Source: Conus ventricosus (Eukaryota; Mollusca; Gastropoda; Neogastropoda; Conidae). From it: 64,000 nucleotides of DNA. The position numbers and the translations under genes are program-made. Below the pieces are notes generated by a model, which was not told the origin of the DNA, ran no database searches, and saw only the letters and a program-made list of their open reading frames with translations. Position 1 is the first letter of the stretch; each line of letters begins with the position of its first letter. Positions 22,954-36,931 of this stretch are shown here, one piece after another. The stretch lies in contig CM031611.1 in NCBI GenBank assembly GCA_018398815.1, forward strand, positions 43,376,937 through 43,440,936, given 5' to 3'.

Positions 22954-25900
22954 TTACTGATCCTTGATTTTAGCAGCCACAGCGCTGAGGGGCATATCGT
23001 CATCACTGGTCACTTCACTGGCTGAAGCAGAGTTGGGTTTACCTCTCACCTGACCAGCCAATGCAGCGGAAAGTTTTCCTCTAGCCTTCACTGGAACCTC
23101 GCTGCTTGGAGCTGAGGAACCTTTGGCTGTTGGTCCTGGGCTGCTTTTTTCTGCAGCACTGCTGGTCGAAGTAGAGGTACGTTTTCCTCGAACGTTGCAG
23201 CTCGGAGCATCCGCCGATTTCCTTGCTGCGTTTCTGGTCACAGCTGTGTTGCGTTTTCCCCCTCTCTTCTCCAGCACTGGCACGTTCAGCACCACAGTCT
23301 TAGCATCACACACTTTGTCTGCCCTGGTCACAGGACTAATAACCACTTCCGCTTTTCCAGCACTTTTTTCTTCTCCTCCTGTGGAAGACGGTTGCTTTCT
23401 CTTAGCAGCGCGGGTGGCTTTCTTCACACTGTCGCCGGCAGTACTTTGGGCCGATCCTTCTTTAGCTGGCTCACCTTGTTCCGACAGGTTGGGCTGAATA
23501 CTTGATAATGAGAGCCACGTTCTCTTGGGACTGGTGTTGCAATTGGTTTCAGCTGATGAATCTGCCACTGCATTACTGCCCTTGCCAGCTGCACACTGTG
23601 GATCACCTGTTCCCTCCACTGTGGCAGCAGATGTGGATGGTACACTGAGTGAGACCAGGGTGTGGTTTCCTGGAGAGGTCATCATGGTCATGCTCTTCAC
23701 TTTACTGCCACAGTAGGGGGAGTTGGAGGATGGGGGTGGACCTCGTTTGGGTTTCTTGCCTTTGCCCTTCGCTTTTCCTGGCGTCTTCTTCGGCAAGGAT
23801 TCCTTCTCGTCTTTCTGGTTGCTGCTACAGTCTTGGCTCGGAGACACCTGCATGGTAGATGAAGGCTCAGCTGACTTTGTAGTATCATACAAAAAGTTAG
23901 GAACGTCAACGGCAGCTTTGACAGTCATGTCATTTTTTCATTCAACTCCTTTTTCGACTGCTGAGACATTCTAGAATTCTTGATTGCCAACAGCGTTTTA
24001 AACTGAGCCACCGATATTTTTGTTTGAGACTGCTCGCCTCCCTTGGCACCCCCTTTGCCAGAAGATGCCACAGACAAGGTGGTGGTGGCCACAGGACGGG
24101 AGCTGGGTGCCAGCAAGCTGGACAGACCGCTCTTGTCTAGAAACAGCACCTTGCCCTCTGACACAGCTGTCTGAAGAGGGAGGGTGACGCTGGAAGGAGT
24201 GGATCTGACGGGGGAAGTGGGCTGGGAGGTGATGGAGGAGCCTGTGGGGGACTGCAGCAGGATGGGGGGATTAGGCAGAACAGCCAGAAAGGCACCAGGG
24301 GGCAGCATGGCCAGCCCACTTCCTGGAGGCAATGAAGGCACACAGCTGGAGATGGGCGATGTGGATGAGGTCACTGGGGTGTTTACACTGGCAGCAGTTG
24401 AGGTCAATGGTGAGCTGAGGGTAGCAGTGGTGTTTACAATGGCAGTATTGTTTACACGGGTAGTCATCACCTTCACGGAAGCAGGGAGTGAGGAAGCTCC
24501 ACAAGTTACCGTCTCTTTCTCAAAGTGATAGGCTTCCATATTCTTCAGAGTATCAGCATACTTGGTACGAGTTGGGGACTTTTTCTTTTTAAACATTGTT
24601 TTGATCGAGACAGGGGCAGGAAGGTCTTGCACTTTTTTCTTTGTCTGTCTTGATTTCCTCTTTGCTGTAGCTAGCTCTGGAGTGTCTTGGGACTTCCCAG
24701 CGACTGCTTTTTTATCTGGTTCACTGTTGGTTGATCTGTGCCCACCAACTTTGCCGTCTTCCTCTCTGTGTGGCTTTGTGTTCTGATCAGAAGACCCTTC
24801 TGGTGGAGGGAAGAGAAAGTTCGGTGGGAGAGATTTAGGCACCATGGTGCCGACATTGACAGAAGACACACCTGCAGATTTCAAACTACTGTTGCTCGTC
24901 ACCACATAGTCTCTTCCGGCACTGTGGTGCGGTTCAGCCTGATCAGTCTCTTTAGACACGACGGTGGGAACCTTCAGGTGAACCAGTGTGTACTGAGCTG
25001 CTTTCTTTCCTGCAGCATCCACCAGATGTTCCAGGACATAGACAGATCCTGGCATGCCTTCACCGAGGTTCACTTGTGCTGCCACTGCAGCACTGCTTGC
25101 AGCCACACTGCTGGTCTCTTCTCCATTCTTCTCCTTTTTCGAGGGACTCAAAACCACGGGCGGTTTATCCTGCATTGCTGAAGGCACTAGGTTCAAACTC
25201 TTCGTTGTCTGATTTGCATCCTTCTGAGCTGTGGGTTCAACAGCTTTTCGTTTTGGCTTTCTCTTCTTCTTAGTCTGAAGGGAATCCTGAGGTACAACGG
25301 GAGGGATTGGGGACAGGATGGGGGGCTCCAGGTCGGGGGACATCTGCTTGCCTTCTCTGGGCTGGACAGGGGGTCAGTGTCCATGCGATCAATGACAGGA
25401 GCCTGAGAAAGATCATCATCCAGTTTGGACTTCTTCGCTTTGGAAGTGGACCCCTCAGGCTGACTGGCTGGCTGCAATTTGTTGGCACCCTTGCTCTCCT
25501 GTGCACTGTGGCATTCAGAATGTTGTTCAAGCTCTTTAGCGGACCGCTTCCTTTTCGTTTCTGCTCCAATTGGCTCTCTCAGGCGAGCCTCCAATTCCGA
25601 CATGGCTGCCGAGGTGGCACTGCCGGAGGAACGGACACTAGACGCCAGACTAGAAGCTGATCTGGATTTGCTGGGGCTGGAACTGGATTCACTGGTGTTC
25701 CCATCAGGTTTGCGACGCTTGATGTACGTCCAACCATTGCGACGACGCTTGTTAGATCGCTTTTGACCTCTGGGCCAGCCTCCTTTGTGCCTGGTGTGGG
25801 TGATCGTGCCATCATCATGGAGACAAGCACGACCCTGAATGACATCTGTATGGTCCCGGTTCTCCATCTTGTTCCAGGCCTGTTGCTGCAAGCTGGCCTG

Positions 25901-26069
25901 AAGCTGCTCCTCGTGAGCCTGGTCTTCCTGACTGAGGCCCTCCCTGGATATACGCTCTGACCGCACATGGCAGAAATTGATGTAGTGGTTGTACACTCCT
26001 TTCAGGTACTTAAAGCGTTTGGGGCAGTAATGGCAGCAGTGTTTCTTGTCTTCCTGTCCATCCAGCAAC
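22954..26069 (-). CDS. PRDM2-like: PRDM-like coding exon 9 (last): zinc finger 10 and long C-terminal tail
   Basis: The acceptor TTGCAG precedes 26069, and the exon's first base completes a Lys codon from exon 8. Finger 10 (HCCHYCPKRFKYLKGVYNH, C2HC type) comes at once. A very basic patch follows (GGWPRGQKRSNKRRRNGW and KRRKPDG), likely a nuclear localisation or DNA-contacting segment. After it is a disordered tail of over 900 residues rich in Ser, Thr, Pro, Lys and Val. It includes a KKKRKPKRK patch, a Ser/Thr/Val-rich stretch and an ending DDDMPLSAVAAKIKDQ before the stop. The frame breaks twice, near 25343-25352 and at the A6 run at 23933-23938. Each is repaired by one added base: the first gives a continuous SSPEKAS/MSPDLEPP region and the second EKNDMTVKAA. 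No intron signals are seen at either point. Confidence 0.85.
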
Positions 26070-29000
26070 CTGCAACCAACCACACAACCACACACATTAG
26101 TAACACACATAGGCACACACGCACATATCACAGGTCAACAGTCTGAGCTTTTACCGTTAGCAGCATCAGCAGGCAGCAACTTTCCTCTAATTCTCGTTCT
26201 AGTATGACCAAGGCTGTCGGATGAATATCAGTTAATCATTTGTTGTTGTTTTTCTTTCAAATTCATTGGCGTACATGCACTACACCAGGAAATGGAAAAA
26301 AAAAAAAAAAAAAATGGGTGCTGGTAATATTATGTTTCTAAGAGTATCTTCTCCCTCCAACAGACACTCTGCACCAATTTCATGCGTTGTTAATCCTACT
26401 GTCATTTCAATATGAGAAAACTAACGCCCCAATCCAACACATTAACCAGCATATGATTGCACCACAGGCCATTCTAAAAGATACTTTTACAGTTAAAGAT
26501 TACGTTGTCACCACCAGATACACAGACAGCAAATGACCGGTTAATTTCTTCCCTCTCATACTCAATAGAACCATTACTCTGACACAGAGTCAAACTCCTC
26601 AACCAAAACTGACCACCTTAAATTGATGAAACTATTTTTCCCACTCTGCCCAGCCAAAAAGCAGCAATTTCTGTTTGAGTGCAGACTAGACTGACATTCG
26701 GGACAGAGCAGCCACCTTCAAAGATAGAACACTCCTCCTGACTTCACACCCTTCACTCAGGTTCCCTCCCTTGCCCACCACGCTACCAAATTTCCAATGC
26801 CTTGATTTTTCACCAAAGATCTCTAACGGTCTAGCTCTCCCATCCTGTAAGATAGCAGTTTTACCACTTGTGACGGTGAGCTGATTACTATCACTGGGAA
26901 AATGACAGACAGATTCAAAAGAGATAACATGGACTTTTTGTCAAGGCAGTGGTAGCAGGGCATGCCTCCTTCTGACCTCTCCTGACATAGCACAGAAATA
27001 TAGAATGCAAAAAGTATTCAGCAAAACATTCAAAGCATTTTCTAAAAAAAATTATGTGGGTGTTTCACATTATCTTTTTGATTATCTTTGGGCTTTTTTT
27101 TGTTTTGCTTTTTTCGGGGGTGGGGGGGGGGGGGGGTTAAGGGGAGATCTTTTTTCTGTACACATGAAATCCATGACATGAAATCCATCAGTGGTGAAAG
27201 TTTACATTTTCAACCCAACTGATATTCACAGGATAATTACTCACTTGTTTGCAACAGGCGTCTGGCTCAGCAGTTTCTCTCTGCCGGAGCAGTTCTTGGT
27301 GTGGCGCTCCAGCAGCGACAGTGTTCGAAGCTCAGCCGACAGCCTTGGCACTGATGAATGTCCACACACTCCGTCTTCTCCCGCCGACGAACGTGAGCAG
27401 CAGGGTTGTATCTCATTTCGTGGTTTCGCCGCCTCTGCGGCCGTCCAGCCTTTACAGGCATATACTGAGCTTGGAGGAGGTGGTGGAGAAGCGTGGCGGG
27501 GAGTATTTCCAGTTCTGCGTCTTCACCCTTGTGGAGGGCAGCCTGCCAATAGGCGCTGAGCTCGAAGACTTGGCGTCATCTGTCTTGGTCAAGCCTTGAT
27601 GAAGAAGCCGGTAATTCCTGGAAGTGGAGGGAAAGGATTTGGCACGGAGCCCCATCACGGTCCCCTGACTTTTGGGCCTGAAGCTCAGATTTCTGACAGC
27701 TCCGCTCTGCTCGCTAGCCTTTCCCACCTTGCTGCCAGTGCTGCTGCTGGGGCTGGTGTCTGGCAGCATCTTCTCCATGAACCGATGACGGTTGGCCTTG
27801 GGTCTTTTCTTGCGTGTGTGTGGGGTGGTGGGGGTGTTGGGGTCACAGTTCAGGATGTGTGCACGCAGTCGACTGTACTGCTTGAAAGTCAGGTTGCAGC
27901 GAGTGCAGGTGTAAGACTCCAGGTTGATGCACTGAGGGGGCAGGAGAACAGACTCAGCCAACACGCCTCGCGATGACGGCTCTGGGTAGAAGAGCGTCTC
28001 TAAGCTATGACCGTTTTCCACCTGCACAAACATACACACACACACACGTGCCGAGAGATCACATTCGTTAGATACAGACCCAAATCCTGATAGGATGAAT
28101 GCTGCCAACATTTGTTTAATCTAAACTCCTGACACACATGACAACCTACAGTGACTAATGTCTTACAAGTTCCATTTAAAACACTTAACACAAGAACATC
28201 ACAGCATAATTCACCTTTTAGTCAGTAGCCAGTGTAGTTAAGTATCAAGGTCACTGACAAATTAATTATACACTGATAGTTTTGTGAAATAACACACTAA
28301 ATTCAGGACATAATGCATCAACTGCAGCAGCTCATGTGCCAAAAGCACAAAACAGAACCTGTGTGTGCGTGTGTATCTGATATTGTGCACGCATGGATGC
28401 ATACATGTATGTCACTTAAGCATGTATGGTGTTCTCTGTAGTACTTTTATGTCTTTCCACTGAGAGTGATATTAGACTAGGAGAAAAGAAAGAGGGATGG
28501 AAGTGAAGGGATGGAGATGGGGAGTGGTTGGCAAAGGTGGAGATGTTGAAGGGAGGAAAGAGGGGTCAGATTAAGTATGTATGATGTGTTGACACGCATG
28601 CACAAATATTTGTAATTTGTTGAGTATGTTATCAGGAACACTGAACCTCCATCTTCAGATGGTGTTACCAAACCAGCAACTTGTAACAAATAAACAATAT
28701 ATATACACAAACATTTAGGGTACAGAGAAGCAGTGTTCAATACATGTGTGGGAAATCACATATGTATGAGACTATCTGACACAGAAAAAAAATCTTATGT
28801 TGGTATTGGAGACCTCAAAATTTTTAGAAATGAGTAAGTCAAGAGAATTGGAATGAATGCTTTCACAGAATTTCATGAAAGAATGTGATAAAGAATAATA
28901 ATTCCACAAACTGAAAAAAACCCCAGTTCTTCGTATTTTAAAAGCATCGATTTCCAATCCATGTATTAGGGAAAGTATTTCCTTCAGATGAGAGCTGCTT

Positions 29001-29450
29001 TTTCATTAATCTTGTATGGGAGCTTTTTAATGGCAACCTAGTAGTAGTACACCATTCTCTTCTTGAAAGCATCTGGTAAATTTATACAAATAAAGTTAAC
29101 AATTCTACGAAAGCCTTTTTACCCCCCGTTTAATTTTTGTGTTTGTTTTGTCTTTTATAACAAAATGACCAATAAGACAGTATCCAGCAGAAAGCAATTT
29201 CAGCGCTTCTCAAAACTAAATGACTTACTTAAACTACTATTTTTTTAATCTCGTCTTAAAGTCTAATGATTCTTACTACAAGGCTTGAAAAAACAACTAC
29301 GCATCAACATGGAACAAAATTTGAAATAGAATCAATGAAAAGCTAATGAGATAATGTAATACTACCACCGTAACAATTGCTGTAAGCTCAGATGTAACAT
29401 CATGTGGAATGACGTAATACTACAGCCATTAAAATCGCAGAAAGTTCAGA

Positions 29451-29488
<38 letters not shown>

Positions 29489-32400
29489 TTTCTTTCAAAA
29501 AGAAACCACATTTCTATCATTGAATCAGGTATCAGATATGCCAATCCCGCCTTTGCATGCGCTACTAATACATGTGTGTTTACATCTTCCCACGACATGG
29601 ATATTTTCTTCCCATATACTGAGATCTATACTTGCATGGCAGGCTAGAATAACTGAACTATTTCTCCTATTTCTTTTTATGGATATGGTCTACATAAAGT
29701 TTGCCTGTAATAGTCAAAGCCGTTTCTTACAAGTTACAGTGCAAGTTACAAGTACCCGAGTCAATCTTACACTCATCTAGTGCAGTAAGTTTAATCTTCG
29801 GTCATGTGAAAAGGCAACACACAGAAACACTACTATCATCAAAAATTTAATCCTATAAATAAAACATAATGTAACACAAACCTAACAGCAGGAACATGCT
29901 AAGATAGAGCTTTCACAACTCCACCACTGGTCGCAGCTTCGAATTAATCCAGTTCTAACAGAACAGTTACAATCGTGTTGGGAAGCAACACGGGGAGAGG
30001 GAATGGGAGGAAAGAGTACTCAAAAGGAAAACACACACACACAAAATGTGAATACGCACACACACAAGTGAACGTGTACACATGCACAAACACACATTTA
30101 CAAAACAGGCATGCATATATGTATGCACATGCACACACACACACGCACACACACACACATACACACAGAGCATTGCACCTCCCAAAACAATCAACTAAAG
30201 AAGGAAACTGCCCTCACCTCAAAATGTGAGCACTGTATCGATGGGTGTTTCTTCACCTGATGTCTGAACACGGACTCGATGCCATAGAAGTAGCGCCGAC
30301 ACAGGGAGCACACAACGAACACAGTACTGTTCCTGCCAAACCGCATGTTGGCAAAGTCCTTAGCGGTCCTCTTTGACGGCTCCCCAAACTCTGTGTTGTC
30401 AGGCTGGCAGCGCAGACAGATTTCTTCAGCCTCCCGGTCAATGGCCACACGCTCTTGGAGAGCTTGCAGCCGAAACTTGGTCTGTAGATCAAAAAGTTCA
30501 CAATCCACGGAACTATCTTGTTCGCCATCAGCAGGCTGTGAAATGAGTGCATCTGACTGGGACTGAGAATCATCGTCAGCCATGACTGGTTGTGAAAGTA
30601 GTATGTCTGAGGAACTTGAAGACTGCTGATCTTTCTTTTCAGATGTTTTTCCCATCTCTTCTAGAGCTTTCCTATTCTGATCTGTCGAGTCATCTGTCCT
30701 AGCCTTCAGATCCGGGCTGTTCACAGGAAAACTATCGTTGTTTTCCTTACAAGCCTCATTTTGATCTTGACCTCCTTCACCTGAAGTCTGTCTACTTCCT
30801 GCAGTTGGTTCTGGAGCATCGCCATTCTCACTGGCGCTCATCTTTTTATCATCCGTGGTGTCTGCAGAGGTAACTGTGGTCGGAACTTTCACTTTTTTGG
30901 CAGCTAACTGAAGCTTCTTCAAGTATTCTTCTTCATCTTTGCTTTCCACTGAACGAGCAGGCACAGTGGCAGTGTCAGTGACATGAGGACAGGGCTTCTT
31001 GTCTTTGCGCACATACAGTATGATTCCCTTGGACAAATATTCCAACTCTTTTTCACTGAGATCATTGGAAGGTTGAGCTTCTGCACAGGTGGAAGCTGTA
31101 TTGTCTGCTGCCTTACTAATCATAGTTGGGGGCAAATGTTCAGATTTAGAGGCCGAGTCCTTTGAAGTGTCTAGCTGCACACTGTTTTGATCTGTGTTCT
31201 TATCAAGCTGCTCTTTCACTGTGACGGCTGGCTTCTCACAAACATTATTCTTGTGCCCATTAACTGGTGCATCATGGATTCCCTTCACTGACAGTGACCA
31301 TGCTTCATCAATTTTCTCAGCACCACCCTCTCTTGTTTCCATGGTTCCACTGGCTGTAGATTCAACAGCTGAAGTATCTCCTACTGTGTTGGAGGATGGC
31401 TGGCATCGGCGGGATTCTGCACACTGTGACATATCATCAGCGAGATCCTTCACAAGCCCCTTTGTCAGAGCATTGCTGTCACTGGAAGCGACATTACTGT
31501 TTTCCACTAATGACCCAGGAGGCACTATGGCACCTTCAGTTTTGACAATGAGATCGTCACACTCTTCAGATATTGCACAAGCAGGTTCACAACTGGGTGA
31601 CACAACAGATCCCTGTGGATTTACTACCTTCTTGGACTGGCAAACAGTTTGACAGGTGGAAGAGTCTGCGACACTGGTTTTAGATTCTTCATCTTTCGTT
31701 TGATTCTGATCAACTGTTTTGGAAGACGTAGCTCCTTCTTTCTTTTCTTCTTTGTCTTCACTTGTCTCAGATGTGCCTGACTGTAACAGGCCTTCACTTT
31801 CTGAACTTTGGGCAAACAGACTGTTCTTTGAATTCACACTGTTCACATGAACTGGACTGTCAAAGACCTCATCAGACTGCCCCGTCTTCTCAGACTTCTC
31901 ATTTCCCTTCTGATGGCCCAAATGACTGCTGTCATTTTGGGATCTTCTTTCCACAACCTTTGTGGAGACCCTCCCAGCAGGGATGCCTGTACCCTGCTGA
32001 TTCTCAAATGACCCAACAGAGGCTCGACGTACTAGTTTACATTCATCCCGGTTCTCTTTACCCAAAGAACCAAACGAAGCTCTCCGCGGCATCCTTTCCT
32101 TCTCTCCCAAGTTGAGACCATCTGATGTACCCACGGATCCCCGTCTCGTGGCTTCTCTCTCTGCCACTGCTGACCTAGTTGGGTAGGCAAGAGACATGTC
32201 ACCCTCCAGGGACAGAAAAGCCCCTTTCCGGTCCGATGAAGGTCCTGCAGGGGGAGGTGGGGTAGAGGGACAACAGGATCTGTGGGTGAAAAAAAGCGAG
32301 GGAAATTGTACGTGGACCATTGAAAGTTGGCATAGTCAACCTGGATCTCCTCTGCTTCATCCAGAGGCACGTACCCATCCACAATGATGTGCTGATGGGC

Positions 32401-35400
32401 GCTCTTCAGCGCCTCAGATCCTCCATCCACGTAATTCGACAGGTTGTCGGCAATGTTGTCTGCCACATTCCTGTAATATGACGCAGGAGATGGGGGAGGA
32501 GAAAATCAAAGCCAAAGTCTGATGATTCTCGCTCAGCCTGTTCCTTCTCAAGGTCTTCATAGATCTTCTCCACCCTAGCCTCGATGTGCACGCTCCTGGA
32601 GTTGGCCGAGTCTTCCCACGCTGGTGACTCTTCCTCCGCCTTCAAGGGAGCAGTAGATGGGGGAGATGGTAGCATTTTCACAAACTGCCCAGACATCTTC
32701 ACAACGCGGTGAACAGAGCGGCGGTGACGGCACATGCTGCCATACGTGGAAAACTTCTTTTTGCAGATGGGGCAGATGTCACCAGTCACATCTTTGGGGG
32801 GCTTGCGTCCCCTGGTCTCTGTCCATCCTGCAGGGTGCAGGGCCTTGAACTCCATGATGGCCTCCTCTTCTGTTTTGAACTGCACTGGCTCCACCACTGG
32901 ACGTACTGAATTGTTTGAAGCCGTCGTATCTGTAACAAAGGCATCCAAAAAGTTTCTCATTGTCCATTTGATTCATTTCAAATGTGACAAAACTTTGAGG
33001 GAAAATCGTGCTAACCCCTCATGGATCTCTTTTCCATAAGATATCAATTTATCAGCTCTATCCGATGACACACAAGAATGCTTGGCCAATTTATTTGCAA
33101 ACTTTTTAACTATTGTTTAATCCTACATTGCCCCTCTGCAGCACTCCATTTAACTACAGACCCGTCCTTTGCAGCCTATTGAGGGAAACTAAGTTTCCTT
33201 GCCATCTGAGGTATTTGGGAATCTCTAAGCATTAAGACAAATCTTCTGAGGGTAGCACCTTTTGCATGCCATTTGCAAAGTGTTTTGATTTAGCTCCAAG
33301 TCCGTTAGCTCTAGGTCCGTTTTGTAACGCTTGCCAACTTGTGTCGTGTGTGACGATGAGTGACAGTGACAGGTGGACTGTCCATTCAACACGACTGTGA
33401 GGTTTAGAGGCCCAGATCCCATTGAGCCAGCTGGGTCAGAAAGCAGTGAAAAGTGTACGGGTGTGCCTGTGCTCACTTTGAAATTCAGTGACAAAAGCAT
33501 GTGGGCTGACCACAAGGTGGATAAATGGCTTCAAGAGTGTGGATGGATTTCAGATTTTCCACAAGTGTCCACACTGCTCTTTCATAAACATAACCACTGC
33601 TCGAACACACATCACAGCAAATTAAGTCCACCTTTCGATTTTTATCCATGCAAAATTTGGAATGATTCTAATCTAAAATCTTTGTTTTGTATTTTGATGA
33701 TCTGAGGGAGGTTTTGAGAAGATTGAACTTTCAGATACTGAAGGTGTTATTTACAGGCAGCTAGTGTAACTGTGTTCTAACTACAATTCTACCTGCACTA
33801 TTCTACAGATCATCTCACCCTTTCCTTTCTGTGGCTCTGTGGAGGTTTTGTTCCCCATGTCTGGAAGGGGTGCCTGGCTTCTCTTGGGCAAGTCGGGATG
33901 AACTGCACGTAAATGCTTCACAAGCTCCGCCACATTAGGGTAGACCACATCACAGCCGTACTTGCAGGGGAAGTTACGGCCTGAGTGGAAGCGCAGGTGC
34001 TTGCGCATGTTGGCTTCGTTCAGGAACTTTTTGCCGCAGATGTGACATGCTGTTGACAACTCACCTGCAAGAAATATCACAGTCAGTAACCTGCACCATG
34101 TTTGGAACAAAGGAGTAAAAGTTCATAGGATTCAGCATTTTGCATTATATAGAATCTTTTTTTTCCCGTATGAAATGAATCAGAGTTGAATCAACACAAA
34201 ACAACATAACATAAGTGAACGAGGCACAGTCACACGCCAAGTGAAACATTCCCATAAAGATTATGACCACCGATATTTAGAGAGCTGGCACTGTGGATGG
34301 AGAAAAATGGGGTGGGGGAGGCACACTCTTATTTTGCAAATATTGAGAGTTTACTGATTTCAAAACAAAATATAGGATCTAGCTTACATTGTTGTGGGCC
34401 ATAAAAACAAAGTCCCCATCCCACCCCACCCTGTTGCCTTCCCCCCCCCCCCCCCACCCCCCCCCCCCCCAAGTATGAAACAAACTTTGGACATTAAACC
34501 ATCAATGACCACGGTTTGTCTCTGCCTGGGCAAATAAAGGCCAATAACTGAAGTTATTTACTGCACTGTTGATACCATCAAAGCTGCAAGCCATCTAAAA
34601 ACAGAACTACCTCATAACTGAAATACCAAAACTTTGATTCAAAACAATGTAAAGTCAGAAGCAAAAACTAAACAGTGATAAAAAATACAGTTCATACCAA
34701 GTACATTTGAATCAAGACATAAAAACTACTGATTTTAAATTACCCAAAAATCATACCTGAATATCAAACGAAGCAAATACATAAAATTGGTCAATGATTA
34801 ATGTGATAATATATAACAAATGAAAGAAACATGTTCCCCTGGAGGAGTTTGAGAAAGGGATATAACCCATGCACGATTCACACAAACTAGCAAAAACCTG
34901 TAACAGCCTCCCTTACAGACCACTTACACGGTCATTAGCAAATACCTTTTGTCAGTACTGGAAACTACAGCTATTCTTCCTTCAGTGTTTCCTCAGCGGT
35001 TTTTTTTAAGTTAGAGGTCTCAAACTGAGACATAATTTGGTACACAAACAGTAACATGAAAACAAACAAAAGATAATCCACCCAAGTGTTTCCCAGCGAT
35101 CTTGACGATGCACGCACACAGGAACAAGAAAGAAAACAATGCCTTGATCTGTGCACTGTACGTTCAACACTGAGCTACAAAAGTTTTGGAAAAAAAAAGC
35201 AGCTTTTTAATGGAGTGGATCACTAACAAAGCTTCTGAATGAAGTGAAGGAAGTAATCCATCCCACCATGATCAGAATTTTGGAAAGATTCCTTCCCTCT
35301 TCACCGCCCATTACCGTAAGGAGTTACATCTAAAACTCCCCAAACCAACACTTAACCGAAAAACTCCACACTTACTGATCTGGGATCCATGGACTCCATG

Positions 35401-36899
35401 TGCCGCTGGTAGTTATGGCGGAACCGAAAACGCTGATTGCACCGCTCACAACCAAACTGCTTATCTCCCTTGGAGCGATGGGCATCGTGGGTGAGATGGT
35501 GCTTGAGTTTTACCACTGAAGGGAACAACTGCACGCACAAATGGCATCGAAATGCATCTGTAACACCATCTATGCCACTGTACGAAAATGTCTTCCTCCC
35601 TTCTATGGGTTTGCTCATTAGACTTTCCTCGATGGTTGCTCTGTTCAGTTTGGCCTTGGCCTCTTTGCCACTGCCCTCCAGTCTACGCTATTCACATCCA
35701 ATGAGCTGTTGGCACCATCCATGTGGCAGCAGCATGAGTTTCATTCTCCACCATCTCTTCCTTGATAAGGAGACTTTCATCCTGTTCGCTCCCATCCGGC
35801 CTCACCCTGGGGCTGTTGCCGTCGGAGGAAGAGTCCGAGGCATCCATGTCATCGGCATCGGGGTCCACATCTGCCTCGATCCTGGCTGTGGACATTGCGG
35901 TCTTGTGATCCAGCACCGCGATGTCTTCTTCAGACAGGTACTTGTGGTTGAGATGTTCTCGCAGCACATGCCGCTTCAGACTCAGCGCTTTGCGGTAGAG
36001 GTTTTCGCAGATGTCGCAGGTGTACCTCTTGCGTTTGGGCGCGGTGCAAGGCACCGTTTTGTGACTGACAATGACTCTGAACAGAAACTGAAAGTTGGTG
36101 TTCATATGTTCCTCCATGTATTCTGCAGTGCCTACCAGGCTTGACCGCTTCTGTTTGGGGCGGGAGGGTCCCATGAAACCCACTAGGGGCTTAACATTGG
36201 TGCCTGATTGAGGGGAAGCATGGTCCTTCGTGTCGTGACTGCCGTTGGACTGCTCCTTGGAGGACTTCAAGAAGTCCACGATCTGAAGGATGGTTTTCGG
36301 ACGTTTCATGGGAGGGGTCTGCCTGGGCTCAGAGAACTGGACGCCCGATGACATCCTCAACAAGTCGCCCGACCCTGTGGCATTTGTTTGCTGCGAGGTG
36401 GAGACTGTGTTATGTGAGGTAGATGTCTGCACTTTACTCATGGGCTGAACGCTTGCCATACTTTTAGACACAGCAGCAGGGGCCCCGTTTTTCTGGGTGC
36501 CCACTTTTGCACTGGACGTCACTTTCCCTGCCGGAACAGAGGCGCAGCGACGACGGGTATTACCACTGCTGGCGTTCTTTCTGATTCGGTTGTGATGAAG
36601 TCCAGAGGAGGCAAAAATCACATCGTCATGGTCCAAAGGCACCATATCCTCAGACACCTTCTTCTTTCGCAGTCTCTTGCCATTTCCCACCAAATCGCCT
36701 TGCGGTGGATTGGTTTCTGTTGACCCTTTCCTCTCTGTGGACCAAAACATGACAGTGTACACCGATTTAAAGTCAAAGACCGTCTTCACTGGAAGAGACA
36801 GTGAGAGAGAGAGAAACAGAGAGAGAGAGAAAGACAGAGAGTGAGTGAGAGAGTGTGCATGTATGTGCATGTGTGTGTGTGTGTGTGTGTATGTGTGTA

Positions 36900-36931
<32 letters not shown>

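Larger units (their letters stand above)
28022..30217. other. Intron 7 of the PRDM-like gene
   Basis: AT-rich. It has a two-unit repeat of about 60 bp at 29349-29453 (TGTAATACTAC... / CGTAATACTAC...), a poly-A run at 29454-29484 and CA-rich DNA at 30032-30170. No gene was recognised. Confidence 0.6.

Noticed and set aside
23123..25766. Several plus-strand frames of 60-150 residues opposite the PRDM exons
   Set aside because: Antisense shadows of a coding region with strong codon bias; no start context, domains or splice signals.
35619..35735. A mini-intron joining the two frames of exon 5
   Set aside because: The space available between the stop-limited frames is under about 35 bp, too short for an animal intron. 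Single-base losses explain the region and keep a sensible protein.
22954..36788. Programmed -1/+1 ribosomal frameshifting
   Set aside because: Nine sites with no shared slippery heptamer or downstream structure in one animal gene is implausible.
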